NCBI GenBank assembly: GCA_009781855.1
Contig: WQUY01000022.1
Span: forward strand, 1 to 33,532
Direction: 5' to 3'
DNA length: 33,532 bases
Origin: Oscillospiraceae bacterium
GTDB taxonomy: Bacteria > Bacillota > Clostridia > Oscillospirales > Oscillospiraceae
In this document: positions 32,174-33,532 of the stretch, piece after piece
How positions within the stretch are numbered: position 1 is the stretch's first letter
Layout: every line of letters begins with the position of its first letter
Position numbers and translations under genes: made by a program
The notes under the pieces: generated by a model
The model's database searches: none
The model's input: only the letters and a program-made list of their open reading frames with translations
Told to the model about the DNA's origin: nothing

Positions 32174-33532
32174 TTAAGTCCCACAAAACGTCCTATATCC
32201 GCAAGAGGATGCTTCAGGAACAATCGAATACACGTCTGAATCCTCATATGGGTTACGCAGCGCATGCAACAGATTCTCCAGCACAGTCAAATCGCCCTGC
32301 TCTGCTGCTGCAAGCGCCTCTTCCACACGATGATTTCTTGGAATCACAGACGGGTTATGCTGCCTCATGATCTCAAACGCATAATCCAAGCCTTCAGGCT
32401 GGTTTTCCAACCGATCCATCCATTTTTTCCGCCAAGTGATCCATTCGAGTATATCGAAGAGCGGCGACGTGTTTTGATGGATATCCGATAGCGCGCGAAA
32501 AGTAGCCGTATAATCCAGCTTATGCGTATGCATCAAGCTAAGCAGTTCTCCAATCAATTCGATGTCTTCAGGCTGCCCTGTAATCATCCCAAGCTTGGCA
32601 CGCATACCGACAAGCCAATTCTCATCATAACACTGCCAATAACGCTCCATCTCTTGATTCGCCAAATTAATCGCTCGATCGCTGTTTTCATGAAGCAGCG
32701 GCAACAATGACTCCGCAAACCGGCTCAAATTCCATGCGCCGATGATGGGCTGATTTTTATACGCATAACGACCTGACGTATCAATGGAGCTAAATACCGT
32801 CTCCGGATCATAAACATCCATAAAAGCGCAAGGGCCATAATCGATCGTTTCACCTGAAATGGCCATGTTATCCGTATTCATGACACCATGGATAAAGCCA
32901 ACCGCTTGCCATTTCGCGATCAAAGATGCTTGCAGCCTGGCAACCTCCCTTAAAAACAACAGATACTTATTCGCTTCATGCGCAAGCCAAGGAAAATGTC
33001 GCCAAATGCTGTAGTCTGCAAGCCGAATCAAATCCTCTTTGCTGCCCAAAACGGACACATAGTTGAATGTCCCGACCCGGATATGGCTTGACGCTACGCG
33101 TGTTAAAACAGCACCGGGCAAAACCGTTTCCCTGATCACATCCTGACCGGTCAGCGTGACTGCCAAAGAACGCGTTGTTGGAATGCCTAGATGAAACATC
33201 GCTTCGCTGATGATATACTCCCTGAGCATGGGCGAAAGAGCCGCAAGTCCATCGCCTCTTCTGGAATAGGGTGTACGGCCGGAGCCCTTTAGCTGTATAT
33301 CAAACCGATGGCCGTCCGACGTTATATGCTCACCAAGCAAAACCGCTCGCCCGTCTCCAAGCACAGAAAAATGGCCGAATTGATACCCCGCATAAGCCTG
33401 AGCGATCGGCCTTGCGCCATCCGGCAAAAGCGTGCCTGAAAATAGGCCGCTTGCTGTTTGTAACAAATTTGAGTTTAGTCCTAACGTTTCGGCAAGTTCT
33501 TGATTAAAAAGCACCATCTGCGGAGCGGGCGC
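32174..33532 (-). CDS. selO: Protein adenylyltransferase SelO, N-terminus cut by window edge
   Basis: The frame is open to the right edge, covering 452 codons; an internal ATG at 33515-33517 is not the start, because [15 protein letters not shown] continues the conserved upstream SelO sequence. Family landmarks are [80 protein letters not shown] and the C-terminal YRTFCGT. SelO is a pseudokinase that transfers AMP from ATP to protein hydroxyl side chains and is linked to redox stress. Roughly 25-35 N-terminal residues are missing by comparison with the usual family length. It looks like chromosomal backbone on the far side of the accessory region. Confidence 0.93.
   Translation of the reverse strand, partial: APAPQMVLFNQELAETLGLNSNLLQTASGLFSGTLLPDGARPIAQAYAGYQFGHFSVLGDGRAVLLGEHITSDGHRFDIQLKGSGRTPYSRRGDGLAALSPMLREYIISEAMFHLGIPTTRSLAVTLTGQDVIRETVLPGAVLTRVASSHIRVGTFNYVSVLGSKEDLIRLADYSIWRHFPWLAHEANKYLLFLREVARLQASLIAKWQAVGFIHGVMNTDNMAISGETIDYGPCAFMDVYDPETVFSSIDTSGRYAYKNQPIIGAWNLSRFAESLLPLLHENSDRAINLANQEMERYWQCYDENWLVGMRAKLGMITGQPEDIELIGELLSLMHTHKLDYTATFRALSDIHQNTSPLFDILEWITWRKKWMDRLENQPEGLDYAFEIMRQHNPSVIPRNHRVEEALAAAEQGDLTVLENLLHALRNPYEDSDVYSIVPEASSCGYRTFCGT

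Noticed and set aside
33515-33517. ATG taken as the start of selO
   Set aside because: The codons further upstream continue the conserved SelO sequence to the window edge, so the gene is truncated rather than starting here.

Overview
The window most resembles the chromosome of an endospore-forming, low-to-moderate-GC Bacillota of the clostridial type. The evidence is a partial spoIIIAA at the left edge, strong AGGAGG-type ribosome binding sites, SigA-like promoters, and Gram-positive surface modules (SLH domains, lipoproteins, no outer-membrane genes). The genus cannot be named from the sequence.

Left part (1-7670) is mostly chromosomal housekeeping: spoIIIAA (partial, -); a translationally overlapping ECF sigma factor and membrane anti-sigma-like pair (-); a divergent small lipoprotein (+); a coupled pair of a CNNM/CorC/HlyC-like membrane protein and a 3-hydroxybutyrate dehydrogenase (-); a tRNA-Pro(GGG) with clear promoter and terminator (+); an SPL-type radical SAM protein (-); and a membrane-anchored polysaccharide deacetylase (-). 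The right edge (32174-33532) is a 5'-truncated selO (-).

The middle (7690-32040) is a large accessory surface region. One minus-strand operon encodes, in order: a secreted protein of 21 RCC1 repeats (three sets of seven, so three predicted seven-bladed propellers); a 3789-residue protein joining a subtilisin-like protease, 18 Kelch repeats, a DUF6531/RHS-YD shell with RHS core, a peptidoglycan-binding domain and a C-terminal papain-like cysteine protease; and a 229-residue lipoprotein that could be its immunity protein. The architecture suggests a Sec-exported polymorphic toxin or adhesin, which is inference.

Upstream of this operon sit two 30-bp sites in inverted orientation, 27/30 identical. 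Each has two 12-bp arms around the same asymmetric 6-bp centre, and they flank a 110-bp segment. Next to them is a 189-residue FimB/FimE-sized tyrosine recombinase transcribed away from the operon. I read this as a candidate invertible DNA switch (inverton) controlling the propeller/RHS operon. Beyond the recombinase lie a cluster of strong stem-loops, a short tandem repeat that may be an insertion-sequence scar, and a second surface giant: a 2186-residue SLH-anchored protein with about 16 InlB/Flg_new-like repeats. Its promoter is a textbook SigA promoter overlapped by a nested inverted repeat.
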